DNA of 22,225 nt from Isotricha intestinalis (GCA_023807065.1 JAJJLU010000705.1:1-22225); one strand, 5' to 3'; positions 9,313 to 19,109 are shown, counted from the first letter of the stretch. The notes: generated from the sequence alone by a model not told the origin. Numbers and translations are program-made.

Positions 9313-9868
9313 AATATTCTTTTCCATTTTTAATTTTAATAATTAATATTTTTTTGAGATTTGAAATGTATTTAGTTATATATAAAATATATTTTTTATT
9401 ATTTTTTTGATTTATATTTAGAAAAACTTTCAGAGAATTTAAGGGGCTTTATTTGTTCTTTTGTTTTTTAAAAAATAATAGTAATTAAAGTAAAATGAAA
9501 TAAAAATATTTAAATCTATTTAATTTTTTAATAAAATATATTGTTACAGAAGAAGAAATCATTTATTTAATAACTTTTCAGAATATATTATTTAAAAATA
9601 GAGAAATCTATTTTTTAATTTTTTTTTCATGATTACTTTAAAATATAAAAATACTCATTTGGAAAAAATAATTTAAATTTTAAATTTAATAATAATAAAA
9701 AATAAAGAAAAAATTTTACAAAAAGGATAAAATACTTTTTATATTTTTATTAAATTAAAAAAAGCAAACAAAAATCTATTTTGTATATATTGAACTAATA
9801 AAATCTTTAATTATTAAAAAACTAAAAAAACCAAAAAAAAAATGTAAATATATTAAAAAAATTCAAGT
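9313..9868. other. Convergent intergenic spacer
   Basis: 556 bp between the stop codons of the tetraspanin-like gene and the oxysterol-binding gene. It is A+T-rich with many AATAAA-like strings and no coding frame, RNA gene or notable repeat visible. Confidence 0.5.
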
Positions 9869-10994
9869 TTATTCATTTTTCTTCTTCCACTCTTCTCTCT
9901 TCTTTTGATCACTTCTCTGTAACTCTTCTAATCTTTCCTTTTCCTTTTGAGCTAAATCATAATCATTGTTAATAACTGCATTTAAGTCTTCTCTTTTCAT
10001 TGAATCACTAGGTAATAAATTTAATCCATCTTGAATCCATTCTCTCTTCTCATCAAAAATACTCCAATATTCCTTATCATCAAATATAACTTGTCCAAGC
10101 CATGATCCAACTCCACTTGCTTTTAATTCTTTTTCTTTTGTTTCTGGATTAAGTTGTCTAATTTCAATTTTCATTTCATCATATTGAGCTTCTTTTTTCC
10201 CATAAAATAATTTACTTAACATTCCCTCTTTTAACTCATCTTCCAATTTACAAATAGCTTCTATTTTATATTTAAAATCTTTTATTATTAAATCTCCATA
10301 ATAATTATAAATTCTATCACCCATGATAATACCATTAATTCTCGTATTAAAATTATTAAAAGTTACAATTGAACCATCTTTAAATTTAATAATATTTTTC
10401 CCTTCTCTCCATCCACGAATACAATTAAGTCCATCTAAATGAGCATAAATTGCTCCATAGCCCATCATCTCGAACTGCTTATCCACTCCACGTACAAGAT
10501 AATTAAAAGTGGGAGGATGATGTTCTGTCTGTTCCATATAGATTTCGCATCCATCAGTTTGTTTTGCTTGGTATGTTTCTCCTAATATTGGATTAAAAGG
10601 AGCACGTGATCGACAGATCATTGGTCCTTGATGAATACCTGAAACACAGAAGCTTACGAGGTATTTCATTCTTTCGATTGGATCTACTTGGGCCGCTGCT
10701 TTAACGAGAAGGTCTGTTCTCAGCCACTCGTTTGCACAGCATGAATGAACGGAAAGAGGAGAAGTCATTTTTGCTGGACGAGAAAATTTTAACATATCTA
10801 CTATATCGAGACTTATTAATTTTTTTGAGAGGTTTTTTATTATTTCATATCCTAAAGTTGTGTTTGAAGCATCTTTATCATTGATTATCATTCCACCTTC
10901 TATTTTTTTTAAAATATTTTTTTTATATTTTATTCTTACGATTTTTTGAAGTATCTTTATGTTTGTTAAAAATTATTTTTTGAAGGTCTGACAT
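9869..10994 (-). CDS. Oxysterol-binding protein-related lipid transfer protein (ORP/Osh type), two exons
   Basis: Exons 10994-10940 and 10899-9869 encode 361 residues starting MSDLQKIIFNKHKD. The protein is essentially one OSBP-related lipid-binding domain: RPAKMTSPLSVHSC, then NEWLRTDLLVKAA, RAPFNPILGETYQ, and the family signature EQTEHHPPT at about 141-149, whose His pair is known in the family to bind the PI4P head group. A charged C-terminal tail (KEKERLEELQRSDQKKREEW) matches the usual end of ORPs. There is no PH domain, FFAT motif or ankyrin repeats, so it is the short form, like yeast Osh4. ORPs move sterols or phosphatidylserine against PI4P between membranes. Without the first exon, translation would start at an ATG at 10891. 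The exon adds 21 residues in frame. The middle of the gene (about 10440-10800) is much richer in G+C than its surroundings. Stop TAA. Confidence 0.93.
10900..10939 (-). other. Spliceosomal intron, 40 nt
   Basis: On the minus strand it begins GTAAGAATA and ends AAAAATAG. It interrupts a Gln codon (C | AA, phase 1). Retention gives an immediate TAA inside the intron. The exon 1 ATG at 10994 has the A-rich leader typical of this window. Confidence 0.75.
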
Positions 10995-11147
10995 TTTTTT
11001 AATTTAATGTTTTTTTAAATGATTTTTTTTTTTAAATATTTTTTATATTTCTAAAGGAGTTTTTATTTATTTTTTTCGGAAATTAATAGTTTTGGTGAAT
11101 TTAGAAAAAGGTTTAAATTTTTTTAAAAAAGATAATATTTTCAAAAA
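10995..11147. promoter_or_regulatory. Divergent promoter region, 153 bp
   Basis: Spacer between the start codons of the oxysterol-binding gene (minus) and the large VWA-like receptor gene (plus). T/A-rich with a TTTTTATTTATTTTTTT run. No specific element can be assigned. Confidence 0.45.
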
Positions 11148-14100
11148 ATGAAATTAGAAGATAAATTTTTAAAAGCGGTATTTTTTCCTTATTTTTGTGG
11201 AGTTGCTTTTTGTTTTGTTACTGTAACATATTTCCTTTTTCGATATTCATATAAATGTCTCGATCAATTATCATATGATAATGTCATAAATACAGAACAT
11301 AATAAATCTCATATAAATTTAATGATTATTAATAATTTAGTGAAGCGTACAATTCTTCAAACAAAATTACTTTTAGAAGAAGGATATTCCCTATATGAAT
11401 TTTTAGTAGAAAATTCAAATTTAAGTTTAATTTTAAATGAATCAACAATAGTAAATGGGTATGATTTATCAAAAAATTATTCTTATACAATGGCAAATAG
11501 ACTAGAAAATGAAACTGCTATTTGGTTTATAAATAAAGAAAATCATTCCCCTGAACTTTTAAAAGAAAATAATAGTTTAGCATATTTACAATTGTCAGTA
11601 ATATCTCAATCAATACATTTATTATATTCAATATATTCAATATTAAAAAAGTCAATTAGAACAATTTATTATGCTTTTGAAAAAACAGATTTATTTATAG
11701 TTTACCCAACTTCTGATCAATCTGAATTTATTGAATCAATTAATAATTTTGATGATAATCCAGTTTGGTGTACTGATGAAGGAGGAATAATAAAAAATTA
11801 TTATTATTTTAAATGTAGAGGATGGTATAAACAATATCAAGATTTTTATGAAGAATCTAAAAATAAAAATAAATCTTATATAATTTTTCCTCCGTATATA
11901 AATATAAATAAAAACGAAGGAATGTATAATAGTAATAATGATTTAATATATACTATTTGTAAAAGATTCATTGAGCCTATTGAAAAAATGTTTTCTAATA
12001 TAGAAAGTTATACTTTATTATGTGTTGATGTTGTTCCTAATGATTTATTTGATGTTTTAGATTTAATGAATGTTGATTTCAGAGGTCATTTTTTAATAAC
12101 TGATGTTGGTTTTACAAAACCTTTTTATTATCCTAAAATCATGGAATATACTAAAAATTCTCCCTTATGTGATTTTGAGTTTAATTGGGATGATAATTAT
12201 TATTTAGAAGAAAAAATAAATTTTATTTCTAATGTTACTCAAATTATGAATAATGATTACATTGATAAAATTTATGAACTTTTAAATGAGAATTCTGATA
12301 TAAAAAACCAATTTTTTGAAGTTAATGTTAGAATTAATAATTCTTATTTTTATAAAAACGGGAAACTTTTAAATTATTCTATTTATCCTATTTATATTAG
12401 TGATAAAGATAATACATATCAACATATTTTATCTTTAATATATATATTTACTCAAGAAAGTTTTTTTGAGCATTTATTTAGTTATCAAAAAAAATATCAA
12501 AGAAGATTATATATTGAAATTATATTATTTATTTTTTTTGGTTTTACTTTATTATCAATGGTACAATTATCAATGAATGCTTTAGCAAAATTTATTAAAA
12601 TTCCAATTAAACATGTTCAATATATGTTAAAAGGAATTAATATTGGAGGAGAAAATAGATTAGAATATTTAAATTCATTGATGCTTAAAAAAGAAGATGA
12701 AAATTATAATAATCCACATTTATTTAATCCTCTTATAGATAATGATTATGAAAATGATAATAATGAGCGTAGTGAATATTTTTATTATAAAAAAGTTAAA
12801 ATTAAAATGGATAAAAAAAATTTAGAAAAAGAAAATCATTTTTTTGGATTTGATGAAAAATTATTACAATATAGACCAAAGGAAATTAATAATCTAGTTA
12901 AAATTCTTTTAGAATTAAAGAATATTTTACTATTAACTTCTACAAATGGAAAATGTGAAAAAATTATAAATTATTCAACAGGAGAAAGTGTATTTTACAC
13001 AATTAAAAATAGAGAAGGAATTTATATTTGTCAAAGTAATATTGGAAATTTAGAATTTCAAATTTTAAATTATGATAAAGCAATTTATCATCTCTGTTTA
13101 TCTTTACAGAATCCAAAATTAAAAAGGTTTTTAGGTAATACTTTAAGTGATGAATTAGATATGAATGATTATTTATTACATATTATAAATAATACGTATA
13201 ATAAAAATAGTAGTCAAGAACTTTCTAATCAATTAGTAAAAAAACAACAAACTTCACTACATACAAGTTTCAGTCAAAGAGTTTTAAGTAATATAATAAA
13301 TAATAGATATAATAAATTAATTCATTTTTATTACAAATTTTTTTCTATTCTTCAAAAAAGCGATAAAAAATATGAAGAATTATCTGGTTTATTTATGCAT
13401 ACATCATTTCATACAATTAATTATTATCATAAAGTTATTATTCAATATATTTATTTATGTTATGCTTCAAATGACTTAATTAAAATTGGAGAAAGTATTT
13501 TAGATTACATAGAATTTATGCTTAAATTTAAATTAAAAACAAATAAAAAATATAAAGAGTACCTATATAAAAAAAATGATTCGATACCTTTTTATCAAGA
13601 AAAACAAAATATAAAAAAAATATTTTTTGATAAAATCATTGATTGGTTCGATTTATTTGATAATTATATAAGTCATGTAAATGAAAATACCACTTTAGGA
13701 AATGATAAAACTATAATTGATGCCTTTATTCATAATAATGACACAAATAATTTACATGAAATTAACAGTCAAAGTGTATTCTTATTTAAGGTTCTAATTC
13801 AAAGAGGTCATTTTTTAAAAGGTAAATTTGCTTTAATTTGTCATGATTATACAGAAGCAATTTATTATTTTGTTAAGGTTTCTAAAAGTAAAAAAGTAGT
13901 ATTAGATGGATTAATTAAAAAAAGGGCTCTTAAGCATTTAATTAAAATAGCAAAGAAATTAAAGAAAAAAATTGTAAGAGATGATTTAATTCACGTTAAT
14001 ATTGATGAAGATTTTTTTAAATTAAATTTACAAGCTAAAAATAATAATATTAACAAAAAAAACAATGATAAGAATAATATATTTTATAATCGCTATTTTG

Positions 14101-14972
14101 AAAATAGGAATAGTATTTTTAAAAAAGCAAATTCAAATGAAAAAAAAAATGATAAAATTGAAATAACATATGGTGAAAAAATATATAAAATAATGAATCA
14201 AATATCAAAAGATATTGATGAATGTAATATAAAACAATTAAAAGATATTTTAATTATTGTAGATGGAACTAATATTGAAAAAAATCCTTTTCAAACTTAT
14301 ATAGATGAATCAAAAACAATTTTAAAAAGTTATTTATTAAGAAATGATCGTTTTTCAATGTTTATTTTTAATTCTAAATGTAGAATGGTTTGCCCAATGA
14401 ATCAAAAAAAAAATATAGATATAGTGAATTTAGTAGAATATATAAAAACTATTTCCAATAAATATGAAAAAATATATAATGAATCTTATAAAGGATCTTA
14501 TGCTTCAGAAAATGAAAGTGAAAGTTTAGAAGATTTAAGTAGTGAAATTAGTAAAAAAAGTAATACCTTTTATCAAATGAATTTAAAAGAAATTATTTTA
14601 TCTTTAAATTATTGTATAAATTATCTTTTATTAAAAGGAGTTGAAAAGAATGAAAAATTTTTACTTTATTTTACACATTTATTTTCAAGGCAAGATGGAT
14701 ATTATTATTTAAATGAAGATTTTTTAAATGAAATTAACAATATTAAAAAAGATAAAAATATTAATTTGATTATCATTGGGAAATACAATTCTGAATCACC
14801 TTTATTCTATGATAAAAGTAATATTATTAATAATTTATTTAATGGTTTTGGTGAAAAATCTGAATTTGTAAGTTCTGAAAATATGATTAAAATAAAATCA
14901 ATATTATCTTGTAATAATATTACTAATGAAAATATTATATTTCCAAATGAAATTTATCAACCTAAAAAATAA
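11148..14972 (+). CDS. Large two-pass receptor-like protein: extracellular sensor-type region, helical middle, C-terminal VWA-like domain
   Basis: A single exon of 1274 residues. A hydrophobic helix at about 9-31 acts as signal anchor. Residues about 32-450 look extracellular or lumenal, rich in Tyr, Asn and aromatic motifs (DEGGIIKNYYYFKCRGWYK), with a layout resembling double-Cache sensor regions. A second helix follows at about 452-474, then a juxtamembrane stretch (FIKIPIKHVQYMLKGI) where HAMP-like linkers usually lie. Residues about 590-960 are helical and TPR-like (for example NLEFQILNYDKAIYHLCLSL). The C-terminal 240 residues start with LKDILIIVDGT near 1030, the first strand of a von Willebrand factor A fold, followed by DRFSMFIFNS. 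The metal-site motif DxSxS is replaced by DGTNI, so metal binding may be lost. Large Cache/VWA proteins are known to me as a ciliate feature; ligand and partner are unknown. The helix and VWA calls are firmer than the Cache and TPR calls. Stop TAA. Confidence 0.8.
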   Translation: MKLEDKFLKAVFFPYFCGVAFCFVTVTYFLFRYSYKCLDQLSYDNVINTEHNKSHINLMIINNLVKRTILQTKLLLEEGYSLYEFLVENSNLSLILNESTIVNGYDLSKNYSYTMANRLENETAIWFINKENHSPELLKENNSLAYLQLSVISQSIHLLYSIYSILKKSIRTIYYAFEKTDLFIVYPTSDQSEFIESINNFDDNPVWCTDEGGIIKNYYYFKCRGWYKQYQDFYEESKNKNKSYIIFPPYININKNEGMYNSNNDLIYTICKRFIEPIEKMFSNIESYTLLCVDVVPNDLFDVLDLMNVDFRGHFLITDVGFTKPFYYPKIMEYTKNSPLCDFEFNWDDNYYLEEKINFISNVTQIMNNDYIDKIYELLNENSDIKNQFFEVNVRINNSYFYKNGKLLNYSIYPIYISDKDNTYQHILSLIYIFTQESFFEHLFSYQKKYQRRLYIEIILFIFFGFTLLSMVQLSMNALAKFIKIPIKHVQYMLKGINIGGENRLEYLNSLMLKKEDENYNNPHLFNPLIDNDYENDNNERSEYFYYKKVKIKMDKKNLEKENHFFGFDEKLLQYRPKEINNLVKILLELKNILLLTSTNGKCEKIINYSTGESVFYTIKNREGIYICQSNIGNLEFQILNYDKAIYHLCLSLQNPKLKRFLGNTLSDELDMNDYLLHIINNTYNKNSSQELSNQLVKKQQTSLHTSFSQRVLSNIINNRYNKLIHFYYKFFSILQKSDKKYEELSGLFMHTSFHTINYYHKVIIQYIYLCYASNDLIKIGESILDYIEFMLKFKLKTNKKYKEYLYKKNDSIPFYQEKQNIKKIFFDKIIDWFDLFDNYISHVNENTTLGNDKTIIDAFIHNNDTNNLHEINSQSVFLFKVLIQRGHFLKGKFALICHDYTEAIYYFVKVSKSKKVVLDGLIKKRALKHLIKIAKKLKKKIVRDDLIHVNIDEDFFKLNLQAKNNNINKKNNDKNNIFYNRYFENRNSIFKKANSNEKKNDKIEITYGEKIYKIMNQISKDIDECNIKQLKDILIIVDGTNIEKNPFQTYIDESKTILKSYLLRNDRFSMFIFNSKCRMVCPMNQKKNIDIVNLVEYIKTISNKYEKIYNESYKGSYASENESESLEDLSSEISKKSNTFYQMNLKEIILSLNYCINYLLLKGVEKNEKFLLYFTHLFSRQDGYYYLNEDFLNEINNIKKDKNINLIIIGKYNSESPLFYDKSNIINNLFNGFGEKSEFVSSENMIKIKSILSCNNITNENIIFPNEIYQPKK

Positions 14973-15185
14973 GTTGTTGTAATAAAAAATATTAATATTA
15001 AGTAATAGGTAAGACATTTATAAGTCAAAAATTTAAATTATTCTATTTTAGTCTATTTATTATATACTATTATATAAAATAATTCTTTGTTTTATATGAA
15101 TTTAAAAAACATAAAGGTATTTGATAATATTAACAAAAATTGGAAAAATCTTTAAATAACATTCCTTGATAAACCAAAAAAATAA

Positions 15186-15830
15186 TTATTTATCTTTTTT
15201 TTCTTTCCCACAACATCCTTTTTTGTTTTTAATTAGTTTTGATTTATCTAATTTAATTGAACCATTTGCATTATTATTAAACTCATCTTTGAAATGTTCA
15301 TAAGCTCTATTAGCAATATCATTGAAAGCTTCATGAACACAATCTCCTGTTTTTGCAGAAGTTTCAAAAAAAGGACAAGATAAACTTTTAGCAAATTCAT
15401 TTCCTTCTTCAACAGTGACTTCTCTTTCATTTTCTAAATCACATTTATTTCCAACAATACAAAAGGGAATTGTACTTAAATTAATTTTACTTTTAGCAAG
15501 TTGAATCCAATCATTTATTTTTTCAAATGTTACTCTTTTACTAATATCATATACAAATAATATACCATTTGTATTTTTAACATATTGAGCTGCCATATTT
15601 CTAAATCTTTCTTGTCCTGCTGTGTCCCATATTTTTAATTTTACTGTTATTCCATTGGATAATGTTAATTGTTTTGTTTGAATATCATAACCTACTGTTA
15701 ATAAATCATTTTGTTCAAAATCTTTTCCTGTATATACTAAAGTTAATTGAGTTTTTCCTACTGAACTTTCTCCTAAAACCGTTAATGATATTAAAGTTCT
15801 TTGAATATCTAATTCATCAGTATCTTTCAT
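15186..15830 (-). CDS. Rab-family small GTPase
   Basis: 214 residues with all five G motifs: GESSVGKT (20-27), switch I with TVGYD (45-49), WDTAGQE (68-74), NKCD (128-131) and ETSAK (156-160). Rab-specific stretches are visible: VGYDI, KLKIWDTAGQERF and LFVYDIS, which place it in Rab rather than Ras, Ran or Arf. Rabs recruit effectors to vesicles in the GTP form. The catalytic Gln (73) is present, so it should be hydrolysis-competent. The C terminus reads KKGCCGKEKKDK: the Cys pair (206-207) is followed by seven more residues, whereas typical Rabs end in CC, CXC or CCX(1-3). The start ATG at 15830 has an A-rich leader and gives a normal short N terminus. The specific Rab subfamily cannot be named. 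It lies upstream of nothing on its strand but directly downstream of the RING gene (87 bp). Stop TAA. Confidence 0.95.
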   Translation of the reverse strand: MKDTDELDIQRTLISLTVLGESSVGKTQLTLVYTGKDFEQNDLLTVGYDIQTKQLTLSNGITVKLKIWDTAGQERFRNMAAQYVKNTNGILFVYDISKRVTFEKINDWIQLAKSKINLSTIPFCIVGNKCDLENEREVTVEEGNEFAKSLSCPFFETSAKTGDCVHEAFNDIANRAYEHFKDEFNNNANGSIKLDKSKLIKNKKGCCGKEKKDK

Positions 15831-15917
15831 TTTTTTTATTTTTTTTTTGTTTTTTTTTTATTATATATAAGTATTTTTTAAAGATTAAAAATTGTTTTTT
15901 CAAATTTTTTAATTCTA

Positions 15918-17150
15918 TTATGAATATATACAAGGTAAACATAAAGTTTCTGTTTTACATATTGGACATTTTATTTTTTTTTTTAAATTTCCTTTTTTAA
16001 ATTTTTCTTTAATCTTTTCCTCACTTAATTTTTTATTTTTTTGTTTTAATATTAATCCAATCATACAATCTAAACAAAGTGAAGAGTGAAAACAATCTTT
16101 ACAAAAAACATTTCTTTCATTTTCTAAACATATACAACAGTGATATTTATCGACATCATTATTATTAATTTCATTTATATTTATAGTTGGTGGTTCAATG
16201 TCTTTTATATATGAATTTGAGTCATTTGATTCTTTATTTTCTTTTTGAGATGGAATGAAAATTTCTTGAACATTTGATTTATAAATTTTATGATTAAAGG
16301 TTGTTTCCTTTTTTATTAATTTTATTGTTTGAAATTTTATTAACAATTCTTCTTTTTCTTCTTTTAATTTTTGAATTTGATATTCTTGCTTTTCAAATTG
16401 TAAAAGTTGATTTTTTAATTCTTCTATTATTTTATCTTTTTCTTCGTTTTTGACTGTTAATTCTTCTAAGTTTCTTTTCTTTTTTAAAACATTTGTTTCA
16501 AATTCAGTTTTAATTCTAATTTTTTCTTTTTTTAATGTAATTTTTTCTTTTTGTAATTCATATATTGTATCAGATAAATTATTACTTAATTTGAAATTAA
16601 CATCTTGGATTTTGAATTTTTTGATAATGAAAAATAAAACATTTTCATTTTTAATTTCATTTAAAAAAAAACAATCATCAAGATTAATCTTATTAATATC
16701 AAAAGGTAATTTTTCAGAAATTTTTTTTGAAAAAATTAAATAAAATTTATTATTATTACTTTTCAACACGCAAAATTTTTTTTTGGTTTCTAAATTTTCA
16801 ACAAAATTATTTTTTTCATCAGTTGGAGGAATATTTAATTTAGCTTGAATATTCATTAAAAAAAGAAAGATATCATAATAACTTTCATAAAAAGAAATAA
16901 TTTCTTCTTCTTCAACATATCCTATTAATTCAATTGTAAAAAGTTCCATTATGTTTAAATCTTGTTCTTTAGCTAAAAAAAATGGAGTAATTTCATAAGA
17001 AATTCCATTTGACAAAACAATATTTAATCTTTCATAAGCTTTGACCATATTCATGAATTTATCTTTTAATGCAATATTATATTCGTCTTTGATTTTTCCT
17101 TGAAATTCATATATTTTAATTTTTTCCTGTTCTTTTTTTTTAAAAAACAT
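15918..17150 (-). CDS. Coiled-coil protein with C-terminal C3HC4 RING finger (probable E3 ubiquitin ligase)
   Basis: 410 residues. The N-terminal half (about 1-190) is a mixed globular region I do not recognise. Residues about 195-290 form a Glu/Lys/Leu coiled coil. The C terminus is a RING: CCIC (338-341), CKDCFH (350-355), C359, C362 and CPIC (395-398). Taking C338, C341, C353, H355, C359, C362, C395 and C398 as ligands fits the C3HC4 pattern with a fairly long second loop (32 residues). The start of the ring (CCICLENERNVFC) is like that of IAP- and MUL1-type RINGs, which usually recruit E2 enzymes. No BIR domain or membrane segment is seen. ATG at 17150 follows a T-rich/A-rich leader. TAA is followed at once by TAG. 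Substrate and partner are unknown. Confidence 0.88.
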   Translation of the reverse strand: MFFKKKEQEKIKIYEFQGKIKDEYNIALKDKFMNMVKAYERLNIVLSNGISYEITPFFLAKEQDLNIMELFTIELIGYVEEEEIISFYESYYDIFLFLMNIQAKLNIPPTDEKNNFVENLETKKKFCVLKSNNNKFYLIFSKKISEKLPFDINKINLDDCFFLNEIKNENVLFFIIKKFKIQDVNFKLSNNLSDTIYELQKEKITLKKEKIRIKTEFETNVLKKKRNLEELTVKNEEKDKIIEELKNQLLQFEKQEYQIQKLKEEKEELLIKFQTIKLIKKETTFNHKIYKSNVQEIFIPSQKENKESNDSNSYIKDIEPPTININEINNNDVDKYHCCICLENERNVFCKDCFHSSLCLDCMIGLILKQKNKKLSEEKIKEKFKKGNLKKKIKCPICKTETLCLPCIYS

Positions 17151-18134
17151 TTGAATAAAAAATTTAAGAAAAAAAAGAATTAAAAAATAAAAAATATTAG
17201 ATTTAGTTATAAGTTTTGTAAATAAAAAATTTAGATTCAGCTTTATTAATATATCTTCTTGATAATCTAAATCAAAATATGAAGAAATAATTTATCTTAA
17301 AATTCCAGATAAATAAAAAAATACAAGTATTTTATTGTTAATAAAGGACAAATTGGTTCAAGTTAAAATAATTGAATAATATATATCTTCATGATAATAA
17401 TATTGATTAAATAATTTTGAATAATTTTATATTATAAATCTTATGTTTAATTAAATGATTATCCTTCGTTTGGTGAATAAAAAAATTTAACCCTTTTTAA
17501 AAAAAAATGTATATTCTAATTTAATAAAAATACTGAAAATTATAAATATAAAAAAAAACTAATAAATAACATCTGTTCAACAAATATTTTTATATTATAA
17601 TACTAGTAACTGGAATAAATATTTATTTAACTTTTAATAATAAATATAATATTAATTGATGTATTTTACATGCATTTTCATCATCTTTTTAATTTTTTAA
17701 ATATTTATGAGAATTATAACTAAATTAATTCCTTAATTTTTTAGAAAAAATAAAAGATAATAGTTACAATGCCTAAATTTAATAAGAAAAATTTATCTAA
17801 TCTTTTTTATGTTATTAATTATAAAAAAAGAATTATATTTTAGTTTGATATTATAAATTTTTTCTTAGATCAAATTTAATACTTTAAAAGAAAAAACGAT
17901 GAAAGGAATAATCATATTTATTTTAAATTTTTTTAAAAAATTTTTATAATACTAAATATTATAATAAATTTATAAGTTTATTTACATTATCATAATTAAA
18001 CAATTTTTCAAAATGTTTTCTTTTTTTATGGTTCAAAAATTCTAGATACAAATTATATATCATTTATTTTTTTTAATCTTATACATTAAAGTTTTTTTAT
18101 TGAATTTAATTATCATTTCTTATTTACAATAAAT
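17151..18134. other. Large A+T-rich intergenic region, 984 bp
   Basis: This is the longest gap between the intact genes. Stops crowd all frames, and I find no gene remnant, RNA gene, inverted repeat or tandem array. It should contain the promoter of the RING gene at its left and the 3' end of the zinc-finger gene at its right. Confidence 0.5.
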
Positions 18135-18950
18135 TTAGATTTTTATTGGGTTTTGAAAAGTATTATTCATTAAATTCGACATCACATAATTTTGCTTTTC
18201 AAATTGAGTTGAAATAATTTTTTCAGATTCATTTTTTGATAAATGACATCTATTACACATAATTCTAAAAGCAAAATTTAAATTTCTGCAATTACCACAT
18301 ATCCAATCGCCGTTTCTTCCAACAAAAGGTTTTCCTTTTTTATTTTTTAAATTATCATTATTATTTAAGTTATGATTTTGAATATTTTTATTTAATTTTT
18401 TATCGTTATCATTTATTCCATTTAATGAATTATTTTTAAATAACTGATAAGGAATATAATAATTATTATTGTTATAATTATTATAATATATTTGTTTCTC
18501 AATAAAATTTTTATTGTTTATGTCAACAAAACTTTCAATTGTTTTGCTTAAAATTTTATCAATTCCAAAATAATAATAACAAATAGGAGAAGTTTTTTGT
18601 TTTAAATCATCTTGATAAATATTTTTATAATAATCATTTTGACATAAATATCCTTTTTTATTTAAATTATTTTGATAATTTAAATTAGAATTACTTTGAA
18701 TATTTGACGAAGAATTATTGAAAATTATTTTGTTTTCTAAAAATTTATTATATGAATCTGTTTCTTTATCAAAAACTGGGTTTTGAAAATTTTGATTAAA
18801 TCCTAATTTTTCTTCATCATCACTTGTATCAGAACTTGCTTTAGTTTTTGTGTCTTTTATTGTTTCTTCTGTAATTCCTAAAAGTTTTGCCAAAGGAGAT
18901 AATTTCTTTTTTCCATTAGTATTTTCTTTGTTGTTAATTTTAGAATCCAT
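18135..18950 (-). CDS. RanBP2-type zinc finger protein, mostly disordered
   Basis: 271 residues. The only folded part visible is a single RanBP2-type zinc finger at 214-241: W216, C218, C221, N225, C232 and C235 match the W-x-C-x2-C-x3-N-x6-C-x2-C pattern exactly. Fingers of this class bind either ubiquitin or single-stranded GGU-type RNA. The RNA-binding kind (ZRANB2-like) carries particular Arg/Asn residues that are plausible here, but I cannot decide. The rest is low complexity: an acidic Ser/Asp patch (SSDTSDDEE) near 40 and long Asn/Tyr-rich stretches. The frame opens at 18956 with TTG; the first ATG is at 18950. It is divergent from the TPR-like gene. Stop TAA. Confidence 0.85.
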   Translation of the reverse strand: MDSKINNKENTNGKKKLSPLAKLLGITEETIKDTKTKASSDTSDDEEKLGFNQNFQNPVFDKETDSYNKFLENKIIFNNSSSNIQSNSNLNYQNNLNKKGYLCQNDYYKNIYQDDLKQKTSPICYYYFGIDKILSKTIESFVDINNKNFIEKQIYYNNYNNNNYYIPYQLFKNNSLNGINDNDKKLNKNIQNHNLNNNDNLKNKKGKPFVGRNGDWICGNCRNLNFAFRIMCNRCHLSKNESEKIISTQFEKQNYVMSNLMNNTFQNPIKI

Positions 18951-19109
18951 AATCAATAAATATAATAAATATCATTGCAAAAAACTTAAATATTTATTTT
19001 TTATGAATTAATTTTTTTTTATGAGACAATTTTTTTTCCATAATAAATTTAACTAAGAAATTAAATGTAAAAATTAAAAATTAATATTATAATCATTAAA
19101 ATTTTATAA
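18951..19109. promoter_or_regulatory. Divergent promoter region, 159 bp
   Basis: Spacer between the start codons of the zinc-finger gene (minus) and the TPR-like gene (plus). A/T-rich with T-runs near 19011-19035. No element can be assigned by eye. Confidence 0.45.

Noticed and set aside
15248..15430. Alternative minus-strand frame inside the Rab gene
   Set aside because: It is a shifted frame of a gene whose G5 motif is clearly read in the main frame.
15662..16000. Plus-strand hydrophobic frame
   Set aside because: It overlaps the 5' part of the Rab gene, the spacer and the 3' end of the RING gene in antisense; the Phe/Leu-rich composition reflects T-rich antisense DNA.
16450..16743. Plus-strand 97-codon frame
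   Set aside because: It is antisense to the coiled coil of the RING protein.
17151..18134. Possible origin, RNA gene or mobile element in the longest gap
   Set aside because: No tRNA-like fold, terminal inverted repeats, transposase remnant or repeat array could be seen.
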